Counted from the first letter of the stretch, positions 19,430-29,319 are shown. The stretch: DNA of 64,000 nt from Sabulibacter ruber (GCF_017355955.1 NZ_JAFFID010000001.1:2170001-2234000), one strand, 5' to 3'. The notes: a model not told the origin generated them from the sequence alone. Made by a program: numbers and translations.

Positions 19430-20182
19430 ATGGCCAAAAACACCCCTTCAGTTCCTGGGCAAGACCTACTCCAGGGATTGAGCAACCCATTGAATCGCCG
19501 TTCTTTTCTCCGGTACACTGGAGCAGGCGTAGCTGCCTCGGCGCTGCTGCTTGCCGGTTGCGACGATGACGACGAAAGCACCGATAACATGACCGGAGGC
19601 GTAAACCTTGGCTCCGGCGATGTAGGTGTCCTGAACTATGCCTATGCCCTGGAGCAACTGGAAGCCGCCTTTTACACCGCGGTAGTCGCGTTGCCTAACT
19701 TCAATACCCTTTTTACCAGCGCCGCCGAAAGACAGGTGTTAACCGATATCCGCAACCACGAGATCGCGCACCGCGAGTTTTTCAAAGCCGCTATCACGTC
19801 GGCGGCCGCCAGCCAGATCATCCCCAACCTAACCCCTAACCTTCCGGCCGACGCCTTATCCAGCCGCGCTTCTATTCTGGCTACAGCCAAAACCTTTGAG
19901 GACCTGGGCGTAGCCGCTTACAACGGCGCCGGCAAACTGCTGACCAATGCCACTTTCCTGGGCATAGCTGGTAAAATTGTCTCAGTAGAGGCACGCCATG
20001 CCGCCGAGATCAGGGATATGATTGAGAACGGCACCTTTGCCAGCGGCCCCGCCGGTATCACCGCCGGTAACATTGTAGACGCCAACGGCCTGGATGTAGC
20101 CCTCACGCCCGCCCAGGTTCTGGCCGCCGCCCAGCCTTTTGTCAAGGAAATTATCAACGGAAGCAATCTGCCCACCACTTAA
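19430..20182 (+). CDS. Ferritin-like domain lipoprotein with Tat signal
   Basis: Exported ferritin-like protein (Ferritin_2 type). The N-terminus has the twin-arginine motif NRRSFLRYTG (Arg23-Arg24), followed by a hydrophobic stretch and the lipobox LLAGC (Cys44), predicting Tat export and lipid anchoring. An Asp/Glu run follows. The mature part is a four-helix bundle with ALEQLEAAFY, IRNHEIAHREFF and SVEARHAAEIRDMI, which supply Glu/His metal-ligand-type residues. Function is unproven; relatives are often linked to desiccation or stress. It is followed after 13 bp by a second ferritin-like gene, almost certainly one operon. Confidence 0.88.
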   Translation: MAKNTPSVPGQDLLQGLSNPLNRRSFLRYTGAGVAASALLLAGCDDDDESTDNMTGGVNLGSGDVGVLNYAYALEQLEAAFYTAVVALPNFNTLFTSAAERQVLTDIRNHEIAHREFFKAAITSAAASQIIPNLTPNLPADALSSRASILATAKTFEDLGVAAYNGAGKLLTNATFLGIAGKIVSVEARHAAEIRDMIENGTFASGPAGITAGNIVDANGLDVALTPAQVLAAAQPFVKEIINGSNLPTT

Positions 20183-20195
20183 TCAATCAGAAGCC

Positions 20196-21038
20196 ATGAA
20201 TATCTTCAACATACTAAAAGAAGTAGAGAAAGTAGATCCGGAAGTATTTGACCGCCTGGATCCCCGCCGCGAGGTTTTCAAGCATTTTGGGGGCTTCGGC
20301 AAAAAACTGGTGGCCGCTGCCATTCCGTTGGCCTTCGGTTCTATGCTGAACAAAGCCTATGGGCAAAATACCACCTCCATCAGAGATGTGCTGGAGTTTG
20401 CCCTGAAACTGGAGAACCTGGAGTACTATTTCTATAAACGGGCCGCTGACACCAATATCTTCCCTTCGGCGGCGGGCAAAACGGCCTTTGGCGTGATCCG
20501 GGATCACGAGGAAGACCACGTTAACTTCCTGCGCCAGGCCATTACAGGGTTGGGCGGTGCCGCCCCCACCACCTACACCGATGCCAACTTTGACTGGACC
20601 GCCAAAGGCTTGCTGGGCAATGCCACCTTTACTGATTACGGCACTATGCTGGCTGTAGCCCAGGCCTTTGAAGACACCGGCGTGCGGGCCTATAAAGGAG
20701 CCGCCCCGGCCCTCATCAGCAATGACACCGTGTTGCAGGCCGCCTTACAGATTCACTCAGTAGAGGCCCGCCATGCGGCTCACCTCCGCCGCATGCGCCG
20801 CGACATGGCCAACGGTGTTGCTAACCTGAAACCGTGGATCACCATGAAAGACCGGGGCGGATTGCCACCCGAGTTCCAGGGAATCTACGACGGAGAGGAC
20901 AACATCTCCCAGGGCGGAGTTACCATTACGGGCACTTTTGGAGGAATCACCATAGACGCCAACGCTGCTTCAGAGGCTTTTGATGAACCGCTCACCGTAG
21001 CACAGGTTAATACAATTGTCACTCCGTTTATTGCGTAA
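20196..21038 (+). CDS. Second ferritin-like domain protein
   Basis: Paralogue of the preceding gene, 280 residues from ATG 20196 (an earlier frame start would overlap the upstream gene). A DPRREVF motif followed by a hydrophobic stretch ending in KAYGQ suggests Tat-type export without a lipobox. The bundle shows ALKLENLEYYFYKRA, IRDHEEDHVNFLRQ and SVEARHAAHLRRMRRDM, repeating the ExxxH pattern of ferritin-like proteins. The last ~50 residues are Gly-rich. Two tandem copies may form one complex; that is inference. Confidence 0.87.
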   Translation: MNIFNILKEVEKVDPEVFDRLDPRREVFKHFGGFGKKLVAAAIPLAFGSMLNKAYGQNTTSIRDVLEFALKLENLEYYFYKRAADTNIFPSAAGKTAFGVIRDHEEDHVNFLRQAITGLGGAAPTTYTDANFDWTAKGLLGNATFTDYGTMLAVAQAFEDTGVRAYKGAAPALISNDTVLQAALQIHSVEARHAAHLRRMRRDMANGVANLKPWITMKDRGGLPPEFQGIYDGEDNISQGGVTITGTFGGITIDANAASEAFDEPLTVAQVNTIVTPFIA

Positions 21039-21197
21039 CTTCTTCATACTTAACAAGAAAGGCAATCTTAACAGATTGTCTTTCTTTATTTAATAATATT
21101 AAAAATTCAGTATAAAAACACTTATCTAAAATATAGATTTTGCGTATATATCAATCCTTTGACACAACACACACTCACCTATATCCTTTAAATAGTC

Positions 21198-21392
21198 ATG
21201 TTAGAGTACGTAAAATTAATTTTAGATAAGGTTAGCTTTGACTCAGGCTTGTTTGAGAAAGAGCTCCGGAAAAGCATGCGCATGCTGGTTAGGAGTGAGT
21301 TGGAAACCCTACGCGAATGGTGCTACAAGCATTTTTCTGGCTCCTACACCAGCATCTTAGACAAGGTCTTCGGGAACGTGATGGCTGCCTAA
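21198..21392 (+). CDS. Small hypothetical protein, overlaps queG tail
   Basis: An unrecognised 64-residue protein, basic and helical, starting at ATG 21198 in an AT-rich stretch. Residues 15-45 contain alternating charged and hydrophobic residues ([20 protein letters not shown]), suggesting an amphipathic helix. Its last 12 codons overlap the 3' end of the convergent queG gene by 36 bp. A T-rich leader of about 150 bp precedes it. No family is recognised; composition looks protein-like. Confidence 0.6.
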   Translation: MLEYVKLILDKVSFDSGLFEKELRKSMRMLVRSELETLREWCYKHFSGSYTSILDKVFGNVMAA

Positions 21393-22328
21393 AGAGGCCG
21401 GCTCGTTCGCCACAAAGCGCAGGTTACGGGTAAGCCCCGCAAAACCGGTGCGTTTTACGGCTGATTTCCTGAAAATATCACTGAACACTTCCTGAGTGAG
21501 CTCCATCCAATCACTGGTTGAGAGGTGGAGCAACTCTGGATGTGGGCTAAAAGCCGGCTCCTGATGCGGTTTACTGAACCGGTTCCACGGGCACACATCC
21601 TGGCAGATATCACAGCCAAACACCCAGTTCCCAAACTTCCCCTCTACCTCCTGCGGAAACTGGTCTTTCAACTCAATGGTGAAATAAGAGATACATTTGC
21701 TGCCGTCTACCACGTACGGTTGCGAGATAGCGTCTGTAGGGCAGGCATCCATGCATTTGGTGCAGGTACCGCAGTAATCTTTGATGGGGCCATCGGGTTC
21801 CAGTTCCAGGTCCAGAATCAGCTCCGCGATGAAAAAGAAACTGCCCACGCCGGGCCTGATGAGGTTGCTATTCTTGCCCACCCAGCCCAAACCGCTTTTC
21901 TTCGCCCACACCTTATCCATGACCGGGGCGGAGTCCACAAACACGCGCCCGCCCACTTCGCCAATCTCTTCCTGTATGTAATTGAACAGGGTTTTGAGCT
22001 TGTCTTTGATCACGAAGTGGTAGTCCTGCCCGTACGCGTACTTGGAAATCTGGAAGGTATCTTGCTCCTGCTTTTCCTCGGGGTAATAGTTCAGCAGCAG
22101 ACTCACTACTGATTTGGCCCCGTCTACCAGCAACCGTGGGTCCAGGCGCTTGTCAAAGTGATTGGCCATGTAATGCATCTGGCCGTGCATGTTCTGGTTC
22201 AGCCAGGCCTCTAGCCGCGGAGCCTCTTCTTCCAGGAAATCTGCCTTAGACACACCACAATATAGAAAGCCCAGTTCCTGTGCTTTCTGCTTGATGAGTT
22301 GTGTATGTTTTACGGCCAGATTGAACAT
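21357..22328 (-). CDS. queG: Epoxyqueuosine reductase
   Basis: Last step of queuosine synthesis: reduces epoxyqueuosine in tRNA, using cobalamin and two [4Fe-4S] clusters. The ferredoxin-like domain shows [17 protein letters not shown] and [15 protein letters not shown], the eight cluster cysteines of QueG. Upstream parts of the family are also present ([27 protein letters not shown]). Length is 323 residues from ATG 22328; the further-upstream start adds a stretch unlike homologues. The 3' end overlaps the small convergent gene by 36 bp. Confidence 0.96.
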   Translation of the reverse strand: MFNLAVKHTQLIKQKAQELGFLYCGVSKADFLEEEAPRLEAWLNQNMHGQMHYMANHFDKRLDPRLLVDGAKSVVSLLLNYYPEEKQEQDTFQISKYAYGQDYHFVIKDKLKTLFNYIQEEIGEVGGRVFVDSAPVMDKVWAKKSGLGWVGKNSNLIRPGVGSFFFIAELILDLELEPDGPIKDYCGTCTKCMDACPTDAISQPYVVDGSKCISYFTIELKDQFPQEVEGKFGNWVFGCDICQDVCPWNRFSKPHQEPAFSPHPELLHLSTSDWMELTQEVFSDIFRKSAVKRTGFAGLTRNLRFVANEPASLGSHHVPEDLV

Positions 22329-22633
22329 GGATTTTTGATTTATTTGGAGGCTGATCCCTTCTAGAAACAAAATTGGCGGAAAAGAATTTCACCAGCGCAC
22401 CTTTTTGGTGTTTTTAGCCAGATTTTCAAAAAATAGCCTTCAAACGCACCTTTCTCCTTTCCTTTAGGTCGGCCAAGCACTGTTCACAGAAATCTGTCTT
22501 AGAGGGCAATTACCTGTTGCCTGTTTCAGATCAGAGGCTTGTTGGGTGGCAAAGTGTTAAAGTGCGTTAAAAAATACTTGCCCAGAGTTCCTTTTCCATT
22601 ACTTGCAGCTGTATTCCTATTCCAACATAAAAC
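22329..22633. other. Divergent intergenic region
   Basis: 305 bp between divergent queG and the RidA gene. It holds a weak copy of the dispersed palindrome near 22410-22449 and no other recognised signal. Confidence 0.4.
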
Positions 22634-23083
22634 ATGAAAAAAGTATTCTTCACGCTGGCTTTTGCATCGCTGGCGTTTTTAGCCCAAGCCCAGGAAAACA
22701 AGGCAGCTTCTACGCCGCAGGCAGGCTCCGCCCCTAAGATGTTCCGCCCCAACCAGGAATGGAACTATGCCCAGGCCTACCGAAGCGGCAACCTTCTGTA
22801 TATCTCCGGCACGGTAGCCAGCGGCCCCATGGACAAAGCCATTGACCAGGTGTACCGTACGCTGCAGATGACGCTGAAGCAGTATAACCTAGATTTTACC
22901 CACGTAGTGAAAGAGAATCTGTACACCACCAACATGGAAGAGACCTCTAAGCACCACCTGGTCCGGAAGAAGTTTTACGGCACCCACACCCCGGCGGCCA
23001 CGTGGGTACAGGTAGTGCGCCTCCTGGAACCCAACACGGTGCTGGAAGTGGAGTTAATCGCCGAGATCAAGAAAACAGAATAA
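22634..23083 (+). CDS. RidA/YjgF-family protein with signal peptide
   Basis: RidA-fold protein of 149 residues. Unlike cytosolic RidA, which deaminates reactive enamines, it begins with a signal peptide (MKKVFFTLAFASLAFLAQAQ, cut near residue 20) and is therefore probably periplasmic. The trimer-forming fold is recognisable from SGNLLYISGTVASG, the central DFTHVVKENLYTTNM, and the end EVELIAEI. The catalytic Arg of canonical RidA is not clearly visible at its usual place, so the activity is uncertain. Monocistronic, with a hairpin after it. Confidence 0.88.
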   Translation: MKKVFFTLAFASLAFLAQAQENKAASTPQAGSAPKMFRPNQEWNYAQAYRSGNLLYISGTVASGPMDKAIDQVYRTLQMTLKQYNLDFTHVVKENLYTTNMEETSKHHLVRKKFYGTHTPAATWVQVVRLLEPNTVLEVELIAEIKKTE

Positions 23084-23101
23084 AAACAGGCCCGAAAAAC
23101 A

Positions 23102-23134
23102 AAAGCCTCACAGGTTTTAAAAACCAGTGAGGCT
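23102..23134. terminator. Terminator between ridA-like gene and ruvB
   Basis: A 16-bp stem with one mismatch and a very short loop. It lies between two converging genes and may serve both. Confidence 0.7.
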
Positions 23135-23196
23135 TGAACTTACATTTTTAGAACTGTACCCTCGTAGTGTGTGAAGCTCCTACGAGTGTCTTATCA

Positions 23197-24240
23197 TTAC
23201 TCAGCCTGATCAAACAAGGTACCGCTGCGCACATGGTTGGGCGCTATCTTGCCCAAGTGACGGTAAGCGGCCTCGGTAGCCTCACGCCCCCGACTGGTAC
23301 GCTTAATATAACCCTCCTGGATCAGGAACGGCTCGTACACCTCTTCAATGGTTTCGGCCTCTTCGCCGCAGGCGGTAGCGATGGTAGAGATACCCACCGG
23401 ACCACCTTTGAACTTGTCAATGATGGTACTCAGGATGCGTTTGTCCATCTCGTCCAGTCCGCTTTGGTCTACGTCCAGGGCATTCAGAGCGAACTTGGCA
23501 ATCTCCACGGTAATGGTACCGTCTCCTTTGATCTGGGCGAAGTCCCGGGTGCGGCGCAGCAGGTTATTGGCGATACGCGGTGTACCGCGGCTCCGGCGGG
23601 CAATCTCAAAAGCGGCATCCTCGTGGATAGGCGCTCCCAGAATCTCAGAAGAACGCTGCACAATGGTGGTCAACAACTTGGAATCATAGTACTCCAGACG
23701 GGCATTGATCCCGAAGCGGGCCCGTAGCGGCGAAGTCAGCAGACCCGAGCGCGTAGTGGCCCCAATGAGCGTAAAGGGATTCAACGAGATCTGCACGGAG
23801 CGGGCATTAGGGCCTGAGTCCAGCATGATATCAATCTTGTAGTCCTCCATGGCCGAGTACAGGTACTCCTCCACAATAGGGTTCAGGCGGTGAATCTCGT
23901 CAATGAACAGCACGTCGTTGCGCTCCAGATTGGTCAACAGACCAGCCAGATCGCTGGGTTTGTCCAGCACCGGGCCAGACGTAATCTTGATATTGGAACC
24001 CAGGGCATTGGCGATGATGTGCGACAGCGTGGTTTTCCCCAGACCGGGAGGTCCGTGCAAGAGCACGTGGTCCAAGGCCTCGCCCCGCATGATGGCAGCT
24101 CCCACAAACACCTTCAGGTTTTCCACCACCTTTTCCTGGCCGGTAAAGTCACCGAACTCCAGAGGCCTCAAGGCCTTGTCAAACTCCTTTTCGGTGGGTG
24201 AAAGGTGATCGGCAGAACCTTTTAAATAATCTTCTCTCAT
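23197..24240 (-). CDS. ruvB: Holliday junction branch-migration ATPase RuvB
   Basis: Hexameric AAA+ motor that, with RuvA, drives branch migration of Holliday junctions in recombinational repair. Walker A is [12 protein letters not shown], Walker B is [11 protein letters not shown], and sensor 1 and the arginine-finger region ([18 protein letters not shown]) follow. The C-terminal winged-helix domain includes [10 protein letters not shown] and [17 protein letters not shown]. Length is 347 residues, typical. It stands alone; ruvA and ruvC are not in the window. Confidence 0.98.
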   Translation of the reverse strand: MREDYLKGSADHLSPTEKEFDKALRPLEFGDFTGQEKVVENLKVFVGAAIMRGEALDHVLLHGPPGLGKTTLSHIIANALGSNIKITSGPVLDKPSDLAGLLTNLERNDVLFIDEIHRLNPIVEEYLYSAMEDYKIDIMLDSGPNARSVQISLNPFTLIGATTRSGLLTSPLRARFGINARLEYYDSKLLTTIVQRSSEILGAPIHEDAAFEIARRSRGTPRIANNLLRRTRDFAQIKGDGTITVEIAKFALNALDVDQSGLDEMDKRILSTIIDKFKGGPVGISTIATACGEEAETIEEVYEPFLIQEGYIKRTSRGREATEAAYRHLGKIAPNHVRSGTLFDQAE

Positions 24241-24427
24241 TGTAAAATCTCTCAGCGATAAGGCAAAGAATTCTCTGTAAAGATAACACTTCGGGGGCTA
24301 AAAACGGTCCATTCTAAGATAGAAAACTCTGCTTTTTGCTACTATTTTTACCAACACCAGGCACTTCAACCAATCTAATTAGCATAAATTGTTTTAAGCT
24401 TACTTCCTGAAAAACAGCCCCTAAACA

Positions 24428-24460
24428 GAAAAGGCAGCCACGTCTCCGCAGCTGCCTCTT
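24428..24460 (-). terminator. Terminator of the acyl-CoA dehydrogenase gene
   Basis: A GC-rich stem (aaggcagc / gctgcctt) with a 12-nt loop, about 40 bp beyond the stop. A half copy of the dispersed palindrome lies next to it. Confidence 0.6.
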
Positions 24461-24499
24461 CATATCATGTTCTAACAATGAACAATCAGCAATCAACAA

Positions 24500-25678
24500 T
24501 TATTTGAAAGCCTGAATGCCTGTGATGTCTGCGCCGGTGATGAGCAGGTGGATGTCATGGGTACCCTCGTAGGTGATCACGCTTTCCAGGTTCATCATGT
24601 GGCGCATAATAGGGTACTCGCCGGTGATGCCCATGCCGCCGTGGATTTGGCGTGCCTCACGAGCCACGTGCAGGGCCATGTCTACGCTGTTGCGCTTGGC
24701 CATAGAAATCTGCTGGGTGGTGGCTTTGCCTTCGTTCTTTAGCACGCCCAAACGCCACACCATGAGCTGGGCTTTGGTGATTTCGGTCACCATCTCGGCT
24801 AATTTCTTCTGCACCAACTGGAAGCTGGCAATGGGTTTATCAAATTGGATGCGCTGCTTGGCATAGTTCAAGGCGCTTTCGTAGCAGTCAATGGCCGCCC
24901 CAATGGCTCCCCAGGAAATGCCGTAGCGCGCCGAGTCCAGGCAGCCCAGCGGACCTTTGAGACCGTCAATGTTGGGCAGCAGGTTCTCTTTGGGCACTTT
25001 CACGTTGTCAAACACTAACTCGCCGGTGGTAGAGGCCCGCAAGCTCCATTTGTTGTGGATCTCGGGGGTAGTGAAACCTTCCATACCGCGCTCCACAATG
25101 AGGCCTTTGATGCGGCCCTGCTCGTTCTTGGCCCACACCACGGCTACCTGGCATTCCGGGGAATTGGAGATCCAGAGTTTGGCACCGTTAAGCAGGTAAT
25201 GATCGCCCTGGTCTTTGATGGTAGTCACCATGCCGCCGGGATTGGAACCAAAGTCAGGCTCTGTCAAGCCAAAGCAACCCAGCCATTCGCCGGAAGCCAG
25301 TTTAGGCAGGTATTTCCGGCGCTGCTCCTCAGAACCATAGGCGTAGATGGGGTACATGACCAGTGAACCCTGCACCGAGGCCGTAGACCGCATACCGCTG
25401 TCGCCGCGCTCTATTTCCTGCATGATGATGCCGTAGCTGATGTAGTCCAGTCCGCCGCCGCCGTACTCGGTGGGAATAGTGGGACCAAACGCGCCAATCT
25501 CACCGAATTTGGGCACAATCTCCTTCGGGAAGTGGGCGTCCTGGGCCCATTTCTCAATGTTGGGGGAGATTTCGCGCTTTACAAAATCGCGCATGGTCTG
25601 GCGGATGAGCTTGTGCTCGTCGGTGAGCAGGTCATCTACGTTGAAATAATCTGGAGCGCCGGAGTTGTCTGCAGCCAT
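24500..25678 (-). CDS. Acyl-CoA dehydrogenase, glutaryl-CoA-dehydrogenase-like
   Basis: FAD-dependent acyl-CoA dehydrogenase of 392 residues. The C-terminal EGTHDIHLLITGADITGIQAF closely matches the glutaryl-CoA dehydrogenase branch; the Glu in TYEGTHDIH is the expected catalytic base. The N-terminal domain, FAD-binding GCFGLTEPDFGSNPGGM and the substrate-side IHGGMGITGEYPIMRH are all present. Role: oxidation of glutaryl-CoA from lysine/tryptophan breakdown, or a related short-chain substrate. The ATG at 25678 gives MAADNSGAPDYFN; an upstream in-frame start adds a chance extension. Confidence 0.92.
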   Translation of the reverse strand: MAADNSGAPDYFNVDDLLTDEHKLIRQTMRDFVKREISPNIEKWAQDAHFPKEIVPKFGEIGAFGPTIPTEYGGGGLDYISYGIIMQEIERGDSGMRSTASVQGSLVMYPIYAYGSEEQRRKYLPKLASGEWLGCFGLTEPDFGSNPGGMVTTIKDQGDHYLLNGAKLWISNSPECQVAVVWAKNEQGRIKGLIVERGMEGFTTPEIHNKWSLRASTTGELVFDNVKVPKENLLPNIDGLKGPLGCLDSARYGISWGAIGAAIDCYESALNYAKQRIQFDKPIASFQLVQKKLAEMVTEITKAQLMVWRLGVLKNEGKATTQQISMAKRNSVDMALHVAREARQIHGGMGITGEYPIMRHMMNLESVITYEGTHDIHLLITGADITGIQAFK

Positions 25679-25830
25679 AGAGGTAAGGTTTTCTTCAATG
25701 TCTTCGGCCAAACATAACAAGAAACCCAACACCCGCCAACAGTTGTTAGCAAAACCTTTTAAGGGGTTGGTTTGGCTCTACGTTTTAAGGCTCTTTTCTT
25801 GTAATCAGGGCAAAAACAAACCCAGGCAAC

Positions 25831-26694
25831 CTACTTCTTGGATTTATAGCTGACTTTCAACTTTTGGTAAACTTGCCCTAGTTGGGCAATTTCCTGACCG
25901 TACTGGTGCAGGTTGGTTTTTCCGGCAAAAGCCTGGTAGCACTTCGGGCCCAGGGTAGCAAGACTAGATTGCCAAGCCGCCCAGTCGGGTAAAGTTTGCA
26001 GCCGCTGGCCATAGTATTGATTGAAGGCCTGCACCAGGTAGTGCTGGGTTCGGTCTTCCAGCAGCTCTCCGCCGGGACCCAGCACAAAGATGGCCATGGG
26101 CACGATCATGTCATGGCCGGTGGGGTCCAGTAACTGACGCTCCTCAAAAAGGACGCGGCTCCTGAGCCAATCCTGCAGCCCCACAAGGCCCAGCGAGGGA
26201 TCTACCGGTTGCCACTGTTTGGTGGTGGCATCGTAGACCTCCAGCCAGACATGGTCATTATGCTGCCGACCGAAGACTGACCCTCTGTTTCCTTTTTCCT
26301 GCACCAACTGGCGGGCATTCTCCTGCCGTTGCTCACTTTCTTTGTGGAGGTTGATTTCCTGCACCGTGCGTTGCTGCACCTGCAGTTCTTTCAGCATGGC
26401 TTTGGTGATGGAAGCCAGTTCAGCGCAGTTCCCGCCGCCCCGGGCGATGATCTGTTCCACCGTGCGTTTCTGGTAATCGGTGGTTTTCCACTCAAAATGC
26501 TGCACCAGCCAATGCACCACTTTCTGGGTCTTGGCAAAATCGGTGGGGGAATCGGCGGTGAATTCCCGGGCAAACTGGCGGTAGTCTTTCTTGATTAGTT
26601 GCAGCCACTCTGCGTCTGTTTTGCGCTGCGCTGCAGCCGGAGAAACAACACAGAAGAGTGCCGCCAGGAGAAGTAATTGGTAAACTTTTTTCAT
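25831..26694 (-). CDS. Secreted transglutaminase-like protein
   Basis: Exported protein of 287 residues with a signal peptide (MKKVYQLLLLAALFCVVSPAAAQ). The core carries a plausible Cys-His-Asp triad of the transglutaminase-like fold: GGGNCAELASITKAML, NDHVWLEVYD and WQPVDPSLG. It may act as a protease, peptidoglycan-modifying or cross-linking enzyme outside the cytoplasm; the substrate is unknown. The ATG at 26694 is chosen because the signal peptide starts there. It lies downstream of, and is separated by a terminator from, the TonB receptor gene. Confidence 0.85.
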   Translation of the reverse strand: MKKVYQLLLLAALFCVVSPAAAQRKTDAEWLQLIKKDYRQFAREFTADSPTDFAKTQKVVHWLVQHFEWKTTDYQKRTVEQIIARGGGNCAELASITKAMLKELQVQQRTVQEINLHKESEQRQENARQLVQEKGNRGSVFGRQHNDHVWLEVYDATTKQWQPVDPSLGLVGLQDWLRSRVLFEERQLLDPTGHDMIVPMAIFVLGPGGELLEDRTQHYLVQAFNQYYGQRLQTLPDWAAWQSSLATLGPKCYQAFAGKTNLHQYGQEIAQLGQVYQKLKVSYKSKK

Positions 26695-26761
26695 AGATGG
26701 TTTAGTATTCGGGTCTGGTAATGAATTTGATGAGAGACCGCTTGTAGGCCATAGACCCCAA

Positions 26762-26806
26762 AAAAATCGCCGGAGTTGCATCTGATGAGCAACTCCGGCG
26801 ATTTTT
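26762..26806 (-). terminator. Strong terminator of the TonB receptor gene
   Basis: A perfect 18-bp stem (26762-26779 with 26789-26806) with A/T runs on both sides, placed between the receptor stop and the next gene. Confidence 0.9.
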
Positions 26807-26877
26807 GTTTTTAGTAAAGGTGAAAACCTAAAGGAACAAGCTACCTTCCATATAAGGCCTGTTTCTATGAAAACGGC

Positions 26878-29319
26878 TTAGAAACGCAGGCTGATCTGGG
26901 CCATGTAGTTGCGAGGCGCCTGCGGGAAGTAGTAGTTGTAATGATAGCGGGTGTTATCGCCTACGTAGTACTCAGAGAAGGTAAAGCCGTTGGCCTCGTA
27001 CTCTTCATTGAACACGTTGTTCACCAGTAAGCCCAGTTCCACTTCCTTCATCCAGTTCACAGGTCTGAAACGGTAAAATACCCGCACGTCTCCTACCTCA
27101 TACGGCTTCAGGCGGCGCTCCTGGCTGGCAGAATTGTCAAGGAACTGCTCACTCACCGTTCTGTACTGGAATTGGAACCGCAGCCCAGATACCGGCTGCA
27201 CCTCTATCTGGTGCGAAGTTACCACGCTGGGCGAGTAAGAAATAGTAGTCTCCCCGTAGGTGGTGCGCAATTCTTCTACCGGGTTGTAGTCCTCGTCAAA
27301 GCGATACAGCGTCTCCCCGAAGTTCTTGATGCGGTTGCGGCTCAGGGACAGGTTGGAGGTGAAGCGGGCTAACTCGCCCAGTCCTATCCCGGCGGCCAGT
27401 TCCACCCCGGTTCTGTAGCTTTCAGGGATATTGGTTCTGAGCGGGGTACCTACGTTGTTCACCTGGCCGGTAAGCACCAGTTGATCTTTGTAATCCATGT
27501 AGAAGTAGGTGAGGTCGGCGGTGAGGCGCAACGGCAGGCCGTTCAGTTCGCCTAAAGGCTGATGTAGGCGGTAACCGGCTTCCCAGTCTACCATGCGTTC
27601 GGCTTTGGCCTTATCCCCTACCGGACGGTCAGTGAAGTCTGAGCGGGTAGGCTCGCGGTGCCCTACCGCTACGGAAGCGTACAGCTGATGCGCCTCTGAG
27701 AGGGTAAAGGTAGCGCCGGCTTTCGGGTTGAAGAACTCGTAATTGGCGCGGGCCGTCACGTCGCGGTGGTCATCGTCGGTGCCATTGATTTTGTAGTTCA
27801 CGGTGCGGTACTGCAGGTCCCCGAAGAAGCTCAACTGCTCGGTGGCCTGCCAGGTGGCTTTGCCGTACAGGTTGAAATCGGCTTTGCGGGCATTGCCGTC
27901 ATAATAGCGGTGACCGGGCCTGATGGTGGGCGCATATTGTGCCCAGATTACTTCCCCGAAGTGATCGCCGGTGTAGCGGTTCCAGCCTCCACCCACTACC
28001 GCCGAAAGCTTGCCGGCGCCGCGGTACTGCAACGCAAATGTGGTGCCGTAGAAGTGATTGTCCAGCCATTTCTGGCGCACCAGATCGGTTTCCTCCACGG
28101 CGGTACCTCCTACCGTTACCGGCGGAATATTGTAGGCTTCCAAACTTTCCCCCGCCTTGTAGTTCTCATAAAACCCGAAACCACGGGTGTAATGCAGCGC
28201 CGCGTTCAGAGACAGCAGCGAGTTGAACTCGTGCCCATAATGCAGTTGGTAGTGGTACTGCTGGTAATCGTCTACTTCATTCTCATAGGGAGTGTCATCG
28301 CCCATCTCCGTTCCGGAGGAGTTGTAGCGACGGTTGGTTTTCAAAGTCTCCTCATCCACGCCGTTCCAGGCCTGATAGGTTTTCTCATGGCCCCCAAACA
28401 CCACCACTTTGAGCAGGTCTTTGGCCCCGTAATACCCACCCGACAGGTAAAACGATTTCAGGTTAGAACTGGCGCGCTCAATGTAGCCATCTGAGGTAAT
28501 GCGGGACAAACGGCCGTCTACGGCAAACTTGCCGCCCAGCAAGCCGGTGCCAAACTGCACGTTGTTTTTCCAGGTGTTGTAAGAACCGTAGGCATTGTCG
28601 GTGCGGGCGTAGGCCTCGGGGCTGGCGTCCTGGGTTTGCAGGTTCAGGCTGGCACCGAAGGCTCCTGGTCCGTTAGACGAAGTTCCCACCCCGCGCTGGA
28701 TCTGCACATCCTGCAGGGAAGAAGCGAAATCTGGCATGTTCACGAAGAAAACGCCGTGACTCTCGGCATCATTCACCGGAATTCCGTTCACGGTTACGTT
28801 GATGCGGGTGATGTCTGAGCCCCTGATGCGCATGCTGGTGTAGCCCACGCCGGCGCCGGCGTCTGAGTTAGTTACCAGAGAAGGCGTGTTCTCCAGCAGA
28901 TAGGGCAAATCCTGACCAAAATTGCGGCTCTCCAGTTCCTGCTTGCTCACGTTGGTGTAGGTGGTTCCGGTTTTCTCGTTGGCGCGGGTGGCGGTAACCA
29001 ATACTTCCTTGGTGGCTACGCTGGTGCGGGTAAGCGGAATGTCCTGGCTTGCGGAAGTAGGCACGGTCACGGTTCGGGAGCCTGAGGCGTAGCCCAAATA
29101 CGATACTTGAACGGTGTACTCGCCGGCCGGCAGGTTGGGGAAGGTATAATGCCCGGTGGCATCTGTGAGGGTGGAGCGGTTACCAGGCGTGATAGAAACG
29201 GTACTACTGATAAGCGGATTCTGCGTGGCGGCATCTATGACGCGACCAGACAGCGTGTTCTGCGCCATGGCCAACCACGGCAGCAGGAAGCCCCAAAGCA
29301 GGGCCAAAACTCTTTTCAT
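26878..29319 (-). CDS. TonB-dependent receptor, probable thiamine (or precursor) transporter
   Basis: Outer-membrane active transporter of 813 residues: signal peptide (cut near AMAQ), a carboxypeptidase-regulatory-like beta domain (SGRVIDAATQNPLISS to about residue 100), a plug domain (about 125-240, with SMRIRGSDITRINVTVNGIP), then a 22-strand barrel ending in the aromatic YMAQISLRF. A TPP riboswitch covers its leader, so it is likely shut off by thiamine and imports thiamine or a pyrimidine/thiazole precursor. Riboswitch-controlled receptors of this kind are known in Bacteroidota; the substrate is inferred from that. ATG 29319 matches the signal peptide. Confidence 0.92.
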   Translation of the reverse strand: MKRVLALLWGFLLPWLAMAQNTLSGRVIDAATQNPLISSTVSITPGNRSTLTDATGHYTFPNLPAGEYTVQVSYLGYASGSRTVTVPTSASQDIPLTRTSVATKEVLVTATRANEKTGTTYTNVSKQELESRNFGQDLPYLLENTPSLVTNSDAGAGVGYTSMRIRGSDITRINVTVNGIPVNDAESHGVFFVNMPDFASSLQDVQIQRGVGTSSNGPGAFGASLNLQTQDASPEAYARTDNAYGSYNTWKNNVQFGTGLLGGKFAVDGRLSRITSDGYIERASSNLKSFYLSGGYYGAKDLLKVVVFGGHEKTYQAWNGVDEETLKTNRRYNSSGTEMGDDTPYENEVDDYQQYHYQLHYGHEFNSLLSLNAALHYTRGFGFYENYKAGESLEAYNIPPVTVGGTAVEETDLVRQKWLDNHFYGTTFALQYRGAGKLSAVVGGGWNRYTGDHFGEVIWAQYAPTIRPGHRYYDGNARKADFNLYGKATWQATEQLSFFGDLQYRTVNYKINGTDDDHRDVTARANYEFFNPKAGATFTLSEAHQLYASVAVGHREPTRSDFTDRPVGDKAKAERMVDWEAGYRLHQPLGELNGLPLRLTADLTYFYMDYKDQLVLTGQVNNVGTPLRTNIPESYRTGVELAAGIGLGELARFTSNLSLSRNRIKNFGETLYRFDEDYNPVEELRTTYGETTISYSPSVVTSHQIEVQPVSGLRFQFQYRTVSEQFLDNSASQERRLKPYEVGDVRVFYRFRPVNWMKEVELGLLVNNVFNEEYEANGFTFSEYYVGDNTRYHYNYYFPQAPRNYMAQISLRF

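Noticed and set aside
27766..28494. 242-codon antisense ORF inside the TonB receptor
   Set aside because: No domain, and the sense frame is clearly a receptor.
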